Positions 49,440 through 60,553 of a stretch of 64,000 bases of DNA are shown here, piece after piece. The position numbers and the translations under genes were made by a program. Every line of letters starts with the position of its first letter. The first letter of the stretch is position 1. Below the pieces are notes generated by a model, which was given only the letters and a program-made list of their open reading frames with translations, did no database searches and had not been told where the DNA came from. The DNA comes from Chlorokybus atmophyticus (Eukaryota > Streptophyta > Chlorokybophyceae > Chlorokybales > Chlorokybaceae): positions 467,250-531,249 of the forward strand of contig RHPI01000260.1 in the NCBI GenBank assembly GCA_009103225.1, given 5' to 3'.

Positions 49440-51980
49440 GGTAAGAAATTACCAACACAATAGGTCATGGCATGCGACCAGTCTTAGTAGCAGCAACAAT
49501 GCAAAGTGCACTAGGTTTCAAGCACCAATCCTTCAACCACAACAAGGTGCATGCAGGCGGCACACGCATGAAAGGCATGGCATGGTCTAGCACAGTCTAA
49601 TATAGCCATATTAGGCAGCTCGCCAAGCTTTTTTGAAGCTCTGCATTGCTGCATTCTTACCAGCTGGTGCGCTGTGTGGCTTGCGACGTCTTTGAGGTGG
49701 ACAGAGGCAGGAGCAGCGCTGACGCCATAGCGTATGGTCAACGAGTGCAGCTACAGCAGCTAATGTAGCCCAGAGTTTCGTTCAAAACGAATCCGTGCTC
49801 AGACACAACCACAGCAACACCGCCGCCGCCGACGCTGCCGTCAGATCCCTGATGAACTCTATGGCAACCCTAGCTAGGGAACGAATGGATTCCACCGACC
49901 ATGCTCATCCATAATCTGGATGAGCACGGACTTATCCTCATGAGCCCACGTCGGTATTCCGTGCACCACGGGCGTTAGGGTTTCGGGCTGAGACTTTTTG
50001 GCTGGCTTCCTGTGGCATTTCATGACACAACCCGTGGCCATCCAGCAATGCATTTTGGTAACTTGTTGTTCAACAATCGGTATGCGAAGTTAAGCCAACC
50101 AAAACCGGTTTTACGTACGTCATTTAAACCCTACACTTTATTTTATGCGGAAAGTCTCAACATTCTTATCGCTATTCAGTCATCAATTCTATGAGTTATA
50201 ATTGACAAGTAAGTTTAATGAAAAAAGAATCTTGCATAACGCTATATTGATCAAGACTCGGATTTTGTAATGTATTTAAAGTACATGTTGATGTTGACCA
50301 AAGGAAGGGATGAGAATAGCAATGTTTGATATATGCACTCATACAATGTTTTTTATTTTATCATGGAAAAGGAAAAGTATAAGATTAATTGCACACGTTG
50401 TTAATGATAATAACTTGCTTTAACAGCATATGCTTTTGATTCAACCTGATACTCTTGAAACGTATCATTGTGCTGCAAATACTTGATGTGCATGTAGTAA
50501 TTAAATTGCAAAAACAGAGCTTTATTGTGTTAACACAACTTTTGATGAACAATTCGTAATGTCACAATAACATAAGTGGCAATTTCATTTATCAGTATGT
50601 ATTGATAAGTTGCGACTTACGTTATGACGTTACAAATAATGCATAACACACATTATGCTTTATTGAAACATGCTCATTTGTAAATCATACTGATATACAC
50701 ATAATGGCTACCATCAAATGTTGGTAAATATTTTAAGGTATTACAATGCGCTTTGAAGTATTCATATAACTGAACATTTGCTTCATGCATGATTACATGC
50801 ATTGGCACTTTATATAATTGTACATTGTACATTGGTAAAACGCAATGATATACACATGATGATAGCTACCATGATGGCTATCGTCATGTTTAACATAATT
50901 TTAATGTATTGGATTGCGCTTTGAACCATACATAATTTTTATACAATTGCTTTATGAATGATTACATGCATGTGTAACTTTGCAGCCTGCCAATATGCAC
51001 GCAAATTACAACTACTACGGAATCTTTTCATGCGAATTATGAGTTTTTATATATAATATAAGCGCTTTTATACAATTCATATGTTTGCGCATGCACACAT
51101 GTATGCAGTATATGCCGTTGCTATCATCTTTTATGCAATGATTTATGCATTATGTGATGTGCAATATGTTACATGACATACAAAAAAGATCGATAAACGA
51201 TGTTAATCAAACTTACATAACTTTTGCCGCTTATTGTATTTTTTAAGTATTCATGTCTATGACCAATGCATGTTCATTGTAAAAATGAAATACATTTGCG
51301 TATATACAATAATGCGTTTACGTGATACGCTTTATTGCGTACATGCAAATGATGTTTTGATTGTTTGATTATCGCGCGCGTCTGATACTTTTGCCATTAT
51401 ACAGGTGTGTAACTCTTAATCAAGGCATTTGTGTATTCATTACATGGGAAGCACTAGCAAATTTGTAGTGGTGATTAAAGTTTAATATCAAGCTCAAGTA
51501 TGTCTTTAATGCCACGCGGCGAGGAGCTCTCCTTGAGGGGATTTAACCACTTGAAGCTACATGTCATGCTTATAAAATAAATGCATATTTATAAATGTTG
51601 TATGAATACAACACGTAATTGTGACGTTGATAGCGCCTTTGGCCATTGCATTATATGGTCGCATTGCCCCAGTAGCGTCTTTGGTCAAACTCGCAATCGT
51701 GGATGAGCGAACCACCGCATATGAAAGACGGTAAGTAGCATTCAAACTTTGAACGGTAGCTTGGTAAACATCACTTTTATTACAATGGCGCTCAGCATCA
51801 GGTTGTCTCTCGAATAGATGTCGCAATCTCATGCAGTATACAACACCTGACTATGTGTTATGACAAATGCACAATATTAGCAACAATTTATGAACTTTAA
51901 GTTCTGTTTCATATAACAAGTTGTTAAGTGAAACAGCTGTGCAAGTTGTGATGCCATAACCTTTTTTGTGTGCAATAATA
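49440..51980. other. AT-rich gene-poor sequence
   Basis: After about 50000 the GC content falls sharply and no frame longer than about 90 codons occurs. The words ATGCATG, TACATGCA and GATATACACAT recur. TGATATACACATAATGGCTACCATCA near 50690-50715 and TGATATACACATGATGATAGCTACCATGATGG near 50848-50880 are related, suggesting an old duplication of about 160 bp. No gene is recognised. Confidence 0.7.
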
Positions 51981-52078
51981 ATGTATTCAAGCCTCACGGC
52001 TATGAGCTTTATGACATGCATGCATGAGCAAGTCAGTATAGCTTTGCTTGCTTGAAACAACGACAAGCATAATATATT

Positions 52079-52674
<596 letters not shown>

Positions 52675-52827
52675 ACGCAACAAAAACGGGAGATAAAATG
52701 CACCCACATCGTAATTGTTATGCACTGCAAATGGTTGCCCCTAAGACATTTTGCCACTCCTCATCATAGTATATGATAACAGTAACAATGCTGATACCGT
52801 CATGTTTATGACTAGCATCTGATGAGA

Positions 52828-52850
52828 GTTAGGGTTGGGGTTAGGGTTAG
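52828..52850. repeat. interstitial telomere-like TTAGGG repeats
   Basis: GTTAGGGTTGGGGTTAGGG reads as imperfect TTAGGG units. Related ACCCTAACGGACCCTAAC occurs near 53970-53990. Too short to be a telomere. Confidence 0.6.
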
Positions 52851-52856
52851 ACACAC

Positions 52857-52893
52857 ATGCTATAAATGTAGCATTATGCTACATTTATAGCAT
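52857..52893. repeat. hairpin, 17-bp perfect arms, 3-base loop
   Basis: ATGCTATAAATGTAGCA, loop TTA, then the exact reverse complement. It directly follows the telomere-like repeats. Confidence 0.92.
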
Positions 52894-53667
52894 AAGCACG
52901 CGGAATGCTTGCAACATCATGCCAGAGCTTAACAAGATAAGGGCTAGTCGCGAATGGTTACATCATACCAGTACCGCATAAAAGGTCAAGTAAAGCCAAT
53001 GATGTCATTAACATAAACACATCGCTCCTCATCTACCTTGCTACGACTACTTACGCAGGACATAACGTGCACTTGAGAATTTTGCAAGCACATCCATTTC
53101 TACAGTTATGATAAGAGCATGGCATCCACAATAGGGAACAAGCCTTGGCAAGTATTGTTGTTGATTGCAGGTTTAATTGCCGTTCTTGTTAATAACTTCG
53201 GATGCGTAACGTTGTAGAGCGATAGCAACGCTCACAACGAGCGGATGCATACCGGGGTGAGGATGATGAGCTTGTTCAAAGTCAAAAACCAAGTTGATCC
53301 TGTAGTGCTACAGTTATGGCAAATCTCGATTTCAACTTTACATCATCGATCCAAATGTAGTAAAGCAACATAAGCTCAGTGCATACGCGCCAACCAGGTG
53401 ACTTTAACAAGACGTAGTGTAATAATAATAATACTAAGTGTTATTATTATGACACTAAGCAATCCATATATAAGCTAACGAAACAAAGAAACAAAAAGGA
53501 ATAGATAAACCCATTATACGGGCCTGATCCGGTCCATAACCTGCATCCGAAGACAACAAGCGTTCACTGGACATCACCGTGTTAGCGCTTCTCGCTTGCC
53601 TTTGATCTGGATTTCAATCCTACAAGCAAGTAATTTAAACTGTGTCACCTGTGGCATACGCACAATA

Positions 53668-53769
53668 TTATTCCATTGCCATCATGTCGCTAAAGTCGAA
53701 TAAATTGTTGTTTGCGTCTACGTAAATTGTCTGATCAGCAACGGCACGGAACGGCGCAGGTCGACGCGG
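53668..53769 (-). CDS. putative terminal exon, copy A of an unknown repeated gene
   Basis: After a TAG acceptor the minus strand reads 33 codons, PRRPAPFRAVADQTIYV then DANNNLFDFSDMMAME, and TAA. A second locus at 55507-55608 has the same length, the same acceptor position and 23 of 33 identical residues, with several synonymous codon changes. Upstream exons were not found. The family is unknown; it could be the C-terminus of a mobile-element protein or of a duplicated host gene. Confidence 0.45.
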   Translation of the reverse strand, partial: PRRPAPFRAVADQTIYVDANNNLFDFSDMMAME

Positions 53770-53829
53770 CTATTCAAGACGTATGCAAAACAAAGCAACT
53801 TGTAGCCTAGCGCTCTTCTCAACGAAACT

Positions 53830-53900
53830 ACATGTAGCTGAGCGCGCCTCTTTTGGAGGCACGACTCGTGCCTCCAAAAAAGGCGCGCTCAGCTACATGT
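53830..53900. repeat. 35-bp-arm inverted repeat (hairpin)
   Basis: ACATGTAGCTGAGCGCGCCT...GGAGGCACGA pairs with its complement across a one-base centre with a single mismatch in 35. It lies about 60 bp from putative exon copy A. A shorter GCGCCTC-type hairpin lies at the matching position beside copy B. Confidence 0.93.
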
Positions 53901-54058
53901 ATGCATCGGATGCATTTGTCACAAATCTTTCGGCATGACTGACTAGAGACTGAGGGTCTGACCCCGCCTAACCCTAACGGACCCTAACGATTTGGGCCAT
54001 AAAGGGATTAAGTAGACTGCCGATGCATTTCATGGACAATTTCAAAACAAGTTGTAAT

Positions 54059-54273
54059 GGCCGGCCGCCTGTCGTACTAGACTCTTGGTTGCCGGTAATG
54101 CCCTTTAAGCAACTTGTGATAACGGCCGACCGCCAATTGTACAGGACCCGCGACGGCGACTTACTTATCATAGCAAGTAGGTGACCTCTTGGGCCTACGG
54201 GCGACGAAGCATACCCGCCAGTCCCCTTTTACCGGCGGCCGGCCACCAACTGTGTAAAGCCCGCGGCGGTGAC
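54059..54273. repeat. degenerate GGCCGACCGCC-type tandem units
   Basis: CGGCCGACCGCCAATTGTACAGGACCCGCGACGGCGAC near 54122 and a related CGGCCGGCCACCAACTGTGTAAAGCC...GCGGCGGTGAC near 54235 are about 112 bp apart; a weaker copy starts near 54059. Units are quoted in part. No coding family. Confidence 0.6.
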
Positions 54274-54547
54274 ATGCCTGTATTGGTAAGCACGTCTCCG
54301 CTTAGTCCCAACTTATGGACGAGCGATGGCGGCGAGTTGGGACAGTGACATATCAGTCCGGAACAGTTAACTGGAACACTTTCTGGATCTATTGTACCAT
54401 TGCGATGGTACTATTGTACTATGGCACAATCGTACCATCAAGTGGTATCATAGCGCCATTAAAGCCGTTGAGCATCTGAAATGCTGCTGCTGCCCAAGTA
54501 GCAGCGCTTCACACGCACAACGGCTTTAAGCAAGTTGGGCAGGTGTG

Positions 54548-54835
54548 CGGCGGCGGCGGTGGCGGCCATGGCATAGTAGGTGAGATTGTTTGCATATGTG
54601 TAAACGTGTGATGAGATGCGGTGGTGTTGTGCGAAAAAGTGCAGCGTCACCGCCCTGCTTGCCGAGCAGACCAGGCCGGGGGGCGGCGGCGGCAATGGCA
54701 TAGTAGGTGAGTTTGTTTGTGTATGTGTAATGCCGCTGTGTTGCATAATAGCCTAACCGCTCTGCTTGCTGAGCAGGCCAGGCGGAGGTGCTGGAGCTGC
54801 GCCAAAGCGGCGGCGGCGGCGGAGGAGCGGCAAGT
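54548..54835. repeat. duplicated GGCGGCGG / ATGGCATAGTAGGTGAG units
   Basis: ATGGCATAGTAGGTGAG followed by (A/T)TTGTTTG and TATGTGTAA occurs near 54567 and again near 54695. Each copy is preceded by a GGCGGCGGC tract. A third GC-rich block with GCTGAGCAGGCCAGGCGGAG closes the array. Pro/Ala minus-strand frames through it are artefacts. Confidence 0.75.
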
Positions 54836-55124
54836 TAGTTTGAAGGGTAGGATAAGGGTAGTGGAGTAGCAGTAGTAGTAGTTCACAATATACTATAGCA
54901 ACAGCATATAATGTGTTATTAATTTCCTTTTTTTATTTTTTCAAGCGCAATTTTGCTTGTGATATGCCGTTCCCCACAGTACATGAATGGTACCTGTCGG
55001 TACCTTCGAAAGTAACGTCAGGTACCATAAGGTACTTTACTAGTACCTGACAGTCAGGTACCTTTGGCGTAAAGTCGCCTGTGCCTAACTGTTGGGTATC
55101 TGTTAATTAGGTCAAGTCCCCTTT

Positions 55125-55165
55125 GCTTAACTGATGGGTACCTTACAGGTACCCATCAGTTAGGG
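55125..55165. repeat. GGTACC-centred hairpin
   Basis: TAACTGATGGGTACC and GGTACCCATCAGTTA face each other across about five bases. Further imperfect GGTACC palindromes fill 54985-55075. Confidence 0.88.
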
Positions 55166-55332
55166 TCAGCCCCATTATGCAGACGGCCGCCGATCAATAG
55201 TGACGGCCGTTATACTCAGGTTTCTGTATCGAGATTACAGATGGACTGAGCCATGACAGTCGAAATGGGTATCCTCAAGTGCACGGCCGTTGCCAATATT
55301 CAATTGGCCGGCAGGGGAAACATTTTGCGACG

Positions 55333-55430
55333 TTATCGTGACTCAAATCTGTTAGCGCGTTGGTTGAAGTGTTCGCAAGATGGGCGCCGAAGCTATCGAG
55401 GCTTTGTCGTTATCCTTTTGTCGAAATGGT
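55333..55430. repeat. repeat segment, first copy
   Basis: Contains ATCGTGACT, TTAGCGCGTTGG, ATGGGCGCCGAAGCTATCGA and GGCTTTGTCGTTATCC. It recurs in the same orientation at 55683-55795, on the other side of putative exon copy B. An 85-codon plus-strand frame (55253-55510) overlaps it but has no family match. Confidence 0.75.
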
Positions 55431-55506
55431 TGGCTTATTTCAATTCTCAACTTCAAGCCCAAAAGCAGGTTAGATCAATTGAGTCACCTGTCGTGTACGC
55501 ACATTG

Positions 55507-55608
55507 TTAATCCATTGCAAACATGTCGCTAAAGTCTAATGAATCATTGTTTGCATCCACAGGAATTAATTGATCAATAATGGCACGAGGCGGCGCGGGT
55601 CGACGCGG
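55507..55608 (-). CDS. putative terminal exon, copy B of an unknown repeated gene
   Basis: After a TATAG acceptor the minus strand reads PRRPAPPRAIIDQLIPV then DANNDSLDFSDMFAMD and TAA: 33 codons, no gap against copy A at 53668-53769. The conserved core is RRPAP, DQ, VDANN, DFSDM and AM(D/E). The surrounding 140 bp are also alignable between the loci, so the repeat is larger than the frame. Confidence 0.45.
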   Translation of the reverse strand, partial: PRRPAPPRAIIDQLIPVDANNDSLDFSDMFAMD

Positions 55609-55639
55609 CTATAATAGACGGATGCAAAGCGGAGCTACT

Positions 55640-55685
55640 TGCATTGCGCCTCATAAAGAGGCGCCATATAAAGAGGCGCGATGCA
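55640..55685. repeat. GCGCCTC hairpin beside copy B
   Basis: TGCATTGCGCCTC (55640-55652) pairs with GAGGCGCGATGCA (55673-55685), with an internal GAGGCGCC repeat in the loop. Its placement mirrors the 53830-53900 hairpin beside copy A. Confidence 0.85.
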
Positions 55686-55795
55686 TTACCGTGACTTAAC
55701 TCTATAGCGCGTAGGTGAAACCGCGTAATGGCGCCCATCTCGTGGGGCGCTAAAGCTATCGAGGCCTTATCTTTATCCCTTTGTCGTAATGGTCA
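55683..55795. repeat. repeat segment, second copy
   Basis: Contains ACCGTGACTTAACTCTATAG, GCGCGTAGGTGAAACC, ATGGCGCCCATC, GGCGCTAAAGCTATCGAGGC and TTATCCCTTTGTCG. It aligns with 55333-55430, about 350 bp away. Confidence 0.75.
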
Positions 55796-55799
55796 TAAA

Positions 55800-57515
55800 G
55801 TTTAGCTATACCTCTCTTTTAAAGAAATGAACCCCGACGACAAGTTGGCGTCGGAGCTGATATTGTGTAAGGAAGGTGCTTGAGAACATACTTGTCTATC
55901 GCTCAACAAGGGCACCTTCCGCAATTCTTTTTTTCCTAAACAATGGTTGAAGAAGCCAATGCCTTCGAAATTGCTTTATCATAAAAGCCAATCCCTTCGC
56001 GGGATGTTTGCCAAGTTCTGCTATACTTCTCCGAGAAAATTACAGCCCCAACATCAAGGAGACGTCGCTTTGCTAAACAACGGCACCTTCCCCAAAGGTT
56101 TGGTGCAAGGCATGGCAAATTGCCAAGCATGGCACCTTTCTACCCTTAACTAATGACTGCAACCCCTAGCTACGTTTACCCTCTACTTCTTGTACTTGCC
56201 TCTGAGCTCCCCCTTTGCCTTTCAATGCCCAACCGAACTGCCCCCACCCCCCACCCCCATGCATAGGAAAATCCGGTGGTGAACGCAACCCCTACCTCAA
56301 TTCTAGCGCAACCCCTACCTCTATCCTTGAACTTCTAGCCCTCACTTTAAGCCCGTTATCGTAAACCTCAAACTTCAACCCACAATCCACGAGTACTATG
56401 ATATGTGGATTACCTGATGCTAAATTAAACAGGGGCGCCACGAAACAAACTGTTTGTTATATTAACATAATGCCGTTATGTGTTTTCAAAATTGATAATA
56501 ACAACAGGGCATATAGTGTATTCTATCACTGTATTTATGAATTGTCGCATGTATCAAATGATTTCATAACACCATCCTCAACTTCAATTCACTTTCATGC
56601 ATGCTTGTTTTTGATTGGTCACCACGAGTACCTTTCAGGTATTTCTGTATGATGTGTAACGATAAAGTTTTTAACATTACAGCCAAAGTCGTTCAGGTTT
56701 GATTATGAAATTCAAGGGTATATATGACAAAAAGGTGAGCGTCCTTTATTGAATTGTTGCAATCCACCAAGCTTATTAGCATGTGTATAAGCACCCGCCG
56801 GGTGGCACATACATTTGTTTTTTAATTAGAAGATATGCTGGCATACCCACGTTACTAAAGCTAGTAGCATTTGCGATTGCGATTTGGATGTGCAAGTAAG
56901 TTTTCAAGCTATTGTTGATGCATTTGTTGCATGGATGCGCTACAGTTGCATTGATTGATGTATTGGTGTTGATCTACATTGCAAACATAGACTTTTTCAA
57001 TACTACTGTCCTTCCATCAACCTTCCGCATGCACACGTGTCAAATTGTGGCAGGATTACGTTTGCACCACAACTAGATGTCCAACAGTGTTTGTGAGAAA
57101 ATAGCAAACAGAATATTCATAGGATATTCATAGGATTTATATAATTTGCAGTTTAAAACCGCAAAGAATAAGTTAGCAAACCAATCGTTTTGCATTTATT
57201 TCATAAATCATATATAAGCACTAAAGTTTTATGACAGTCGTGACACTTTTGCTCATAACATGCACCAGCTGCACGAAGAATATAGTCACGTAACTTTGCA
57301 TAAATCCAATTGTCAATACAGAATTCGAGTTGAGAAGTTGTTGGACATGATGTTGCAATTGTGATGTGATGACACTGCTAATAACTCGGGCCCGTATTTC
57401 TTACATAAAACGTATTTAAACAATATTGAAGGTACTTAAAACAAGCTTATATTACTATGAAAAGTCTCTTTTGCAAATGCTGATGTGAAGTGCTTATAGA
57501 GAAAAATAACATTAC
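55800..57515. other. AT-rich sequence, no recognised gene
   Basis: Short frames on both strands (for example 55936-56153) have no family motif. 56150-56360 is pyrimidine-rich with repeated CAACCCCTACCTC words. From 56400 onward the DNA is AT-rich with scattered GCATGC words. Confidence 0.65.
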
Positions 57516-57519
57516 TGTA

Positions 57520-57598
57520 TGTTGTTTCAGACTGAATCTCAGGCCCTCTCAGCTGGCCAATACAATAACTGAGGGCCTGCGAGTTTCAGTCTAAAACA
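57520..57598. repeat. inverted repeat TTTCAGACTGAA...GGCCCTC / GAGGGCCT...TTTCAGTCTAAAA
   Basis: A left arm at 57520-57547 and a right arm at 57571-57598 pair with a few mismatches around a 23-bp loop. This resembles the fold-back end of a small mobile element. Confidence 0.85.
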
Positions 57599-57599
57599 T

Positions 57600-58055
57600 G
57601 AAACCTTAACCAGGTGAGGTGGCAGCTTAGTGCGTGGGGCCAATCAAGCAACACGCCACGCGCGGGAAGCAAACAACTGAATGGAACACCTTGCCTTCCT
57701 CTACTGTGTGCGCAGCAGATCGCCATGGATCGCCAGCCACCCTGCTCAGGCGTGCCACGCGGCAGCAGAGGACTGTACCAAACCCTAGGCTTAGGCTCGG
57801 CCTGATACACCCAGGCCAATTGCCCGCGCGAACTCCGCGGCACAGCGCAGTGCCGCCGGCGCTGGCTTGGGCGGCGTCGGCGGCGGGGTCGCCGTCGTGT
57901 GTGAGCACAATGCGGGGTCAGGCATGGGTACGGCGATGACGTAGGTGCCTGTTTCGCCCCCTGCCAGCTTCCGGGCTAGTGCTTGGCCGCTCTGCCGTCC
58001 TGCTGTGCTCTTCCCCCGGCCTGCCCGGGCTGCTGCAGCCGCGGTAGTCCGTTTC
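57600..58055. other. GC-rich 5' flank of the coiled-coil gene
   Basis: Base composition switches abruptly to GC-rich near 57600. Frames on both strands are open by composition. A plus frame continuous with the next gene extends upstream to 57945 but has no ATG before 58056. Confidence 0.5.
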
Positions 58056-59929
58056 ATGGCGCTGCTGAGGGGGGCGTCGGTGCTCCTTCGACCTGCGCTG
58101 CGTGCCACTCAGGCTGCGGTGCTGGGTGAAGGAGCAATCGCCGCCCCGCTAGCCGCTGCCTCAGAGGAGGCCCGCCGCCGGCTGCACTCCGCTCGCTCCG
58201 CAACTTTGACCCGCATTGTGCGCGCAATGCTCGCCTACGTTGGAGCCAGCGTCACCGTGGTGGCTGCAAGTGATGTAGGGGGCGACGGCGTCTATGCAAG
58301 GTATGACAAGAGGAGTTTTGGCAAATGCACTGGTTGGACATTAGCAGGAGTTTGCAGCTTCATTTGCACAGACATGCCGAGTTCTGCATGTTTCATCTCA
58401 ATCATGGAAGTCGTTGCATTGTCTTTACAATGTCTTGATGCTTACTGTTGCTTGCTGTTGCTTACTAAGGCAATGCCTTCTTGGCAATTGGCTTTGCATG
58501 TTTGATGACAGAATCAAGCAGCTTCATTATGTTGAAAAAGTACCCTGCGTAGTCTTCAGCCAAACAAAAGCCGCACGTTGACTGGCTATCAACGGCAATT
58601 CTGGTTGTTGGCCTAGTCTACAATGCACGAGGCTTTCAGCTTGTATGCAGCTTTGGGAAGTTAGTTGCTTGGTTGTGCGAGTCAGTTAGGCAGGCACTAT
58701 CTGGTGATAGCTGACTGATTTTTGCTCATTTCTACCAGGGAGATGGACCGCAGGGGTCCCCACATGCACAATGCGCGAGGCATAATGCGCATGACTGCCA
58801 CTGTGCGAAGCCGTGTGTCAGGCGCCATCAATCCTACAGCAAGACCAGAGTCACCCATGCATGGGTTCATGTACACCAAGGTGCCAAGGGCTACAGAGGT
58901 GAGCATCAGCAGCAGCCCGCACAATCCCGGCCTTGCTGCTGCAGGGCTGCCGCCACTGCCACCTGGCGCAACGCAGTTCACCTCGACTGAAGCGCGTGAT
59001 GGTGTTCGTGGAGGAGCATTACCCTTGCAGACAACATGCACGCATGGCCAACAGGAGGTATGCGACACCCGCAGGCCTCGCAAGCGGGGACGAAGGGTGG
59101 GTGTACGACGCTGGGTCATGCCGGATGACTGCAACTTGGCTTCCCACTGCCCAGGAGCCGTTCACCGCTCCCGCGGCATGCTGCGCACGGGCAGTGCCAA
59201 CGCCATCAGCACTGTCACCGTAGAAGATGCACGCGACAGGACAAGCTCGGCAGGCTTGCGTGGCGTTTTACCCCCAGCTGAGCAACCTGCACCTGGTGAA
59301 AAACTGGACAAGGATGCGCAGTCCAGGTACAAAATCCGCATGCACGCATAAAACCTACAGCCATAGTTGCATGCACACATCCCTGCATGCTGGCCTTGGC
59401 TAAGCAACTGACACCTGCATCTATGCCTGGCAGTGTGGAGGGCGTCGTCAATGCTCTTGGCGAGGCACTCGTGCTAGCGCAGAGTAGGGCACGTGAAGCT
59501 GAAGTTGCATTAGATGAAGCTCAAGCAGAGCTGCAGCAGCTGCGCTTGCAGCTACGGTGGCGGGCAAAGGATGAGGCTTTCAATGACGAGGCCTGCCAGA
59601 CCACTCCAGTTCTGGGAGTGCATTTTGAGTGCATGGACACTCAAGGCGATGTCGTAATGACGGATGATTGGCATGGCGTCCATCTGGCAGCTGGTGCAAG
59701 CGGTGCGCTGTGCCCCAATTGCCAACGCATGATAGATGAGGCTGCAGATGCGGACGCGACGGCTGGCGGGGTGGGCTGGCCATGGCATCTACTGCACATC
59801 GGCGTGGCTGTGACCTGCATTTCTGCAGCTGCTGCCGCCGCTGTGCTTTGGCTACGGGCGCCTTCTTATCTGGCGCAATCGCTTTTGGTCAACAGATGTA
59901 TGGTTACTGCAGCAGCCCTTGTCGTGTAA
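58056..59929 (+). CDS. novel coiled-coil protein with CxxC and C-terminal membrane segment
   Basis: Three exons, 58056-58300, 58739-59326 and 59434-59929, give 442 residues with closed phases. No family is recognised. Residues 1-80 are Ala/Arg/Leu-rich (MALLRGASVLLRPALRATQ), like an organelle signal, with a possible hydrophobic stretch (AMLAYVGASVTVVAAS). The middle is polar and Arg-rich. From about 285 an amphipathic coiled coil is evident (VLAQSRAREAEVALDEAQ, ELQQLRLQLRW). CPNCQRMIDEA gives a single CxxC pair. A hydrophobic helix near 397-420 (LLHIGVAVTCISAAAAAAVL) precedes a short tail. The layout suggests a tail-anchored membrane adaptor; this is inference. TGTAA overlaps the stop codon. 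Confidence 0.7.
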
Positions 59930-60553
59930 TACGATGGTCTCGTCTCGCTCAGGGACATTGGAGATCATTGCATTTCCCGAAACGCTGCTTGCACCTAGCT
60001 GACATCTAGGCTTCCAACTTTGGGCTGTTAGTCAGGACATAGCGCTGGACCCTGTGTTCGTGTTCGACCGGCCTTTTCCTGTTTAGATCAGCCGATACAC
60101 TTGCTAGCTGTACATAGTGTGTAGATTGTGGGAGTAGCTGATGTAGATATGGCAACTGTCCTAGGTAGGTTTACATGTTCCGTCATAGCAACTGACATGG
60201 TCTTGTTTCATGAGTTGCGCTTTTTGCATTTGGTAGCTTGGAATGTGTACATGCCTCTGCCTTGCTCACAGGGAGTGACAGGCTATAAGCTCCATGGCTG
60301 CAGTTGATCCATCTGCATATCAACAACACTGTTTCACATGCTCCCTGCTTGCAAGCAACAGAGAACATGTTGTGCGTTGTTGAAGACTGACTCGGAACTT
60401 GTCGAATGCCAACGTGGTCAGTTTCTGGAAGGAAACAGTAACACGTGCAATGCAGCTTCCCACAGCGATTACAAACTTGAAGCAACAGACAACCCATGCG
60501 ACAGTGTAAACTATATATCACCAACTCGCTGCACTGTATCAGCGGCAGAGCTA
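59930..60553. other. intergenic between convergent genes
   Basis: No family-level coding signal. Frames at 60183-60647 overlap the 3' end of the calpain-like gene. A stretch of TGTAGATTGTGGGAG-type sequence follows the coiled-coil gene. Confidence 0.55.
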
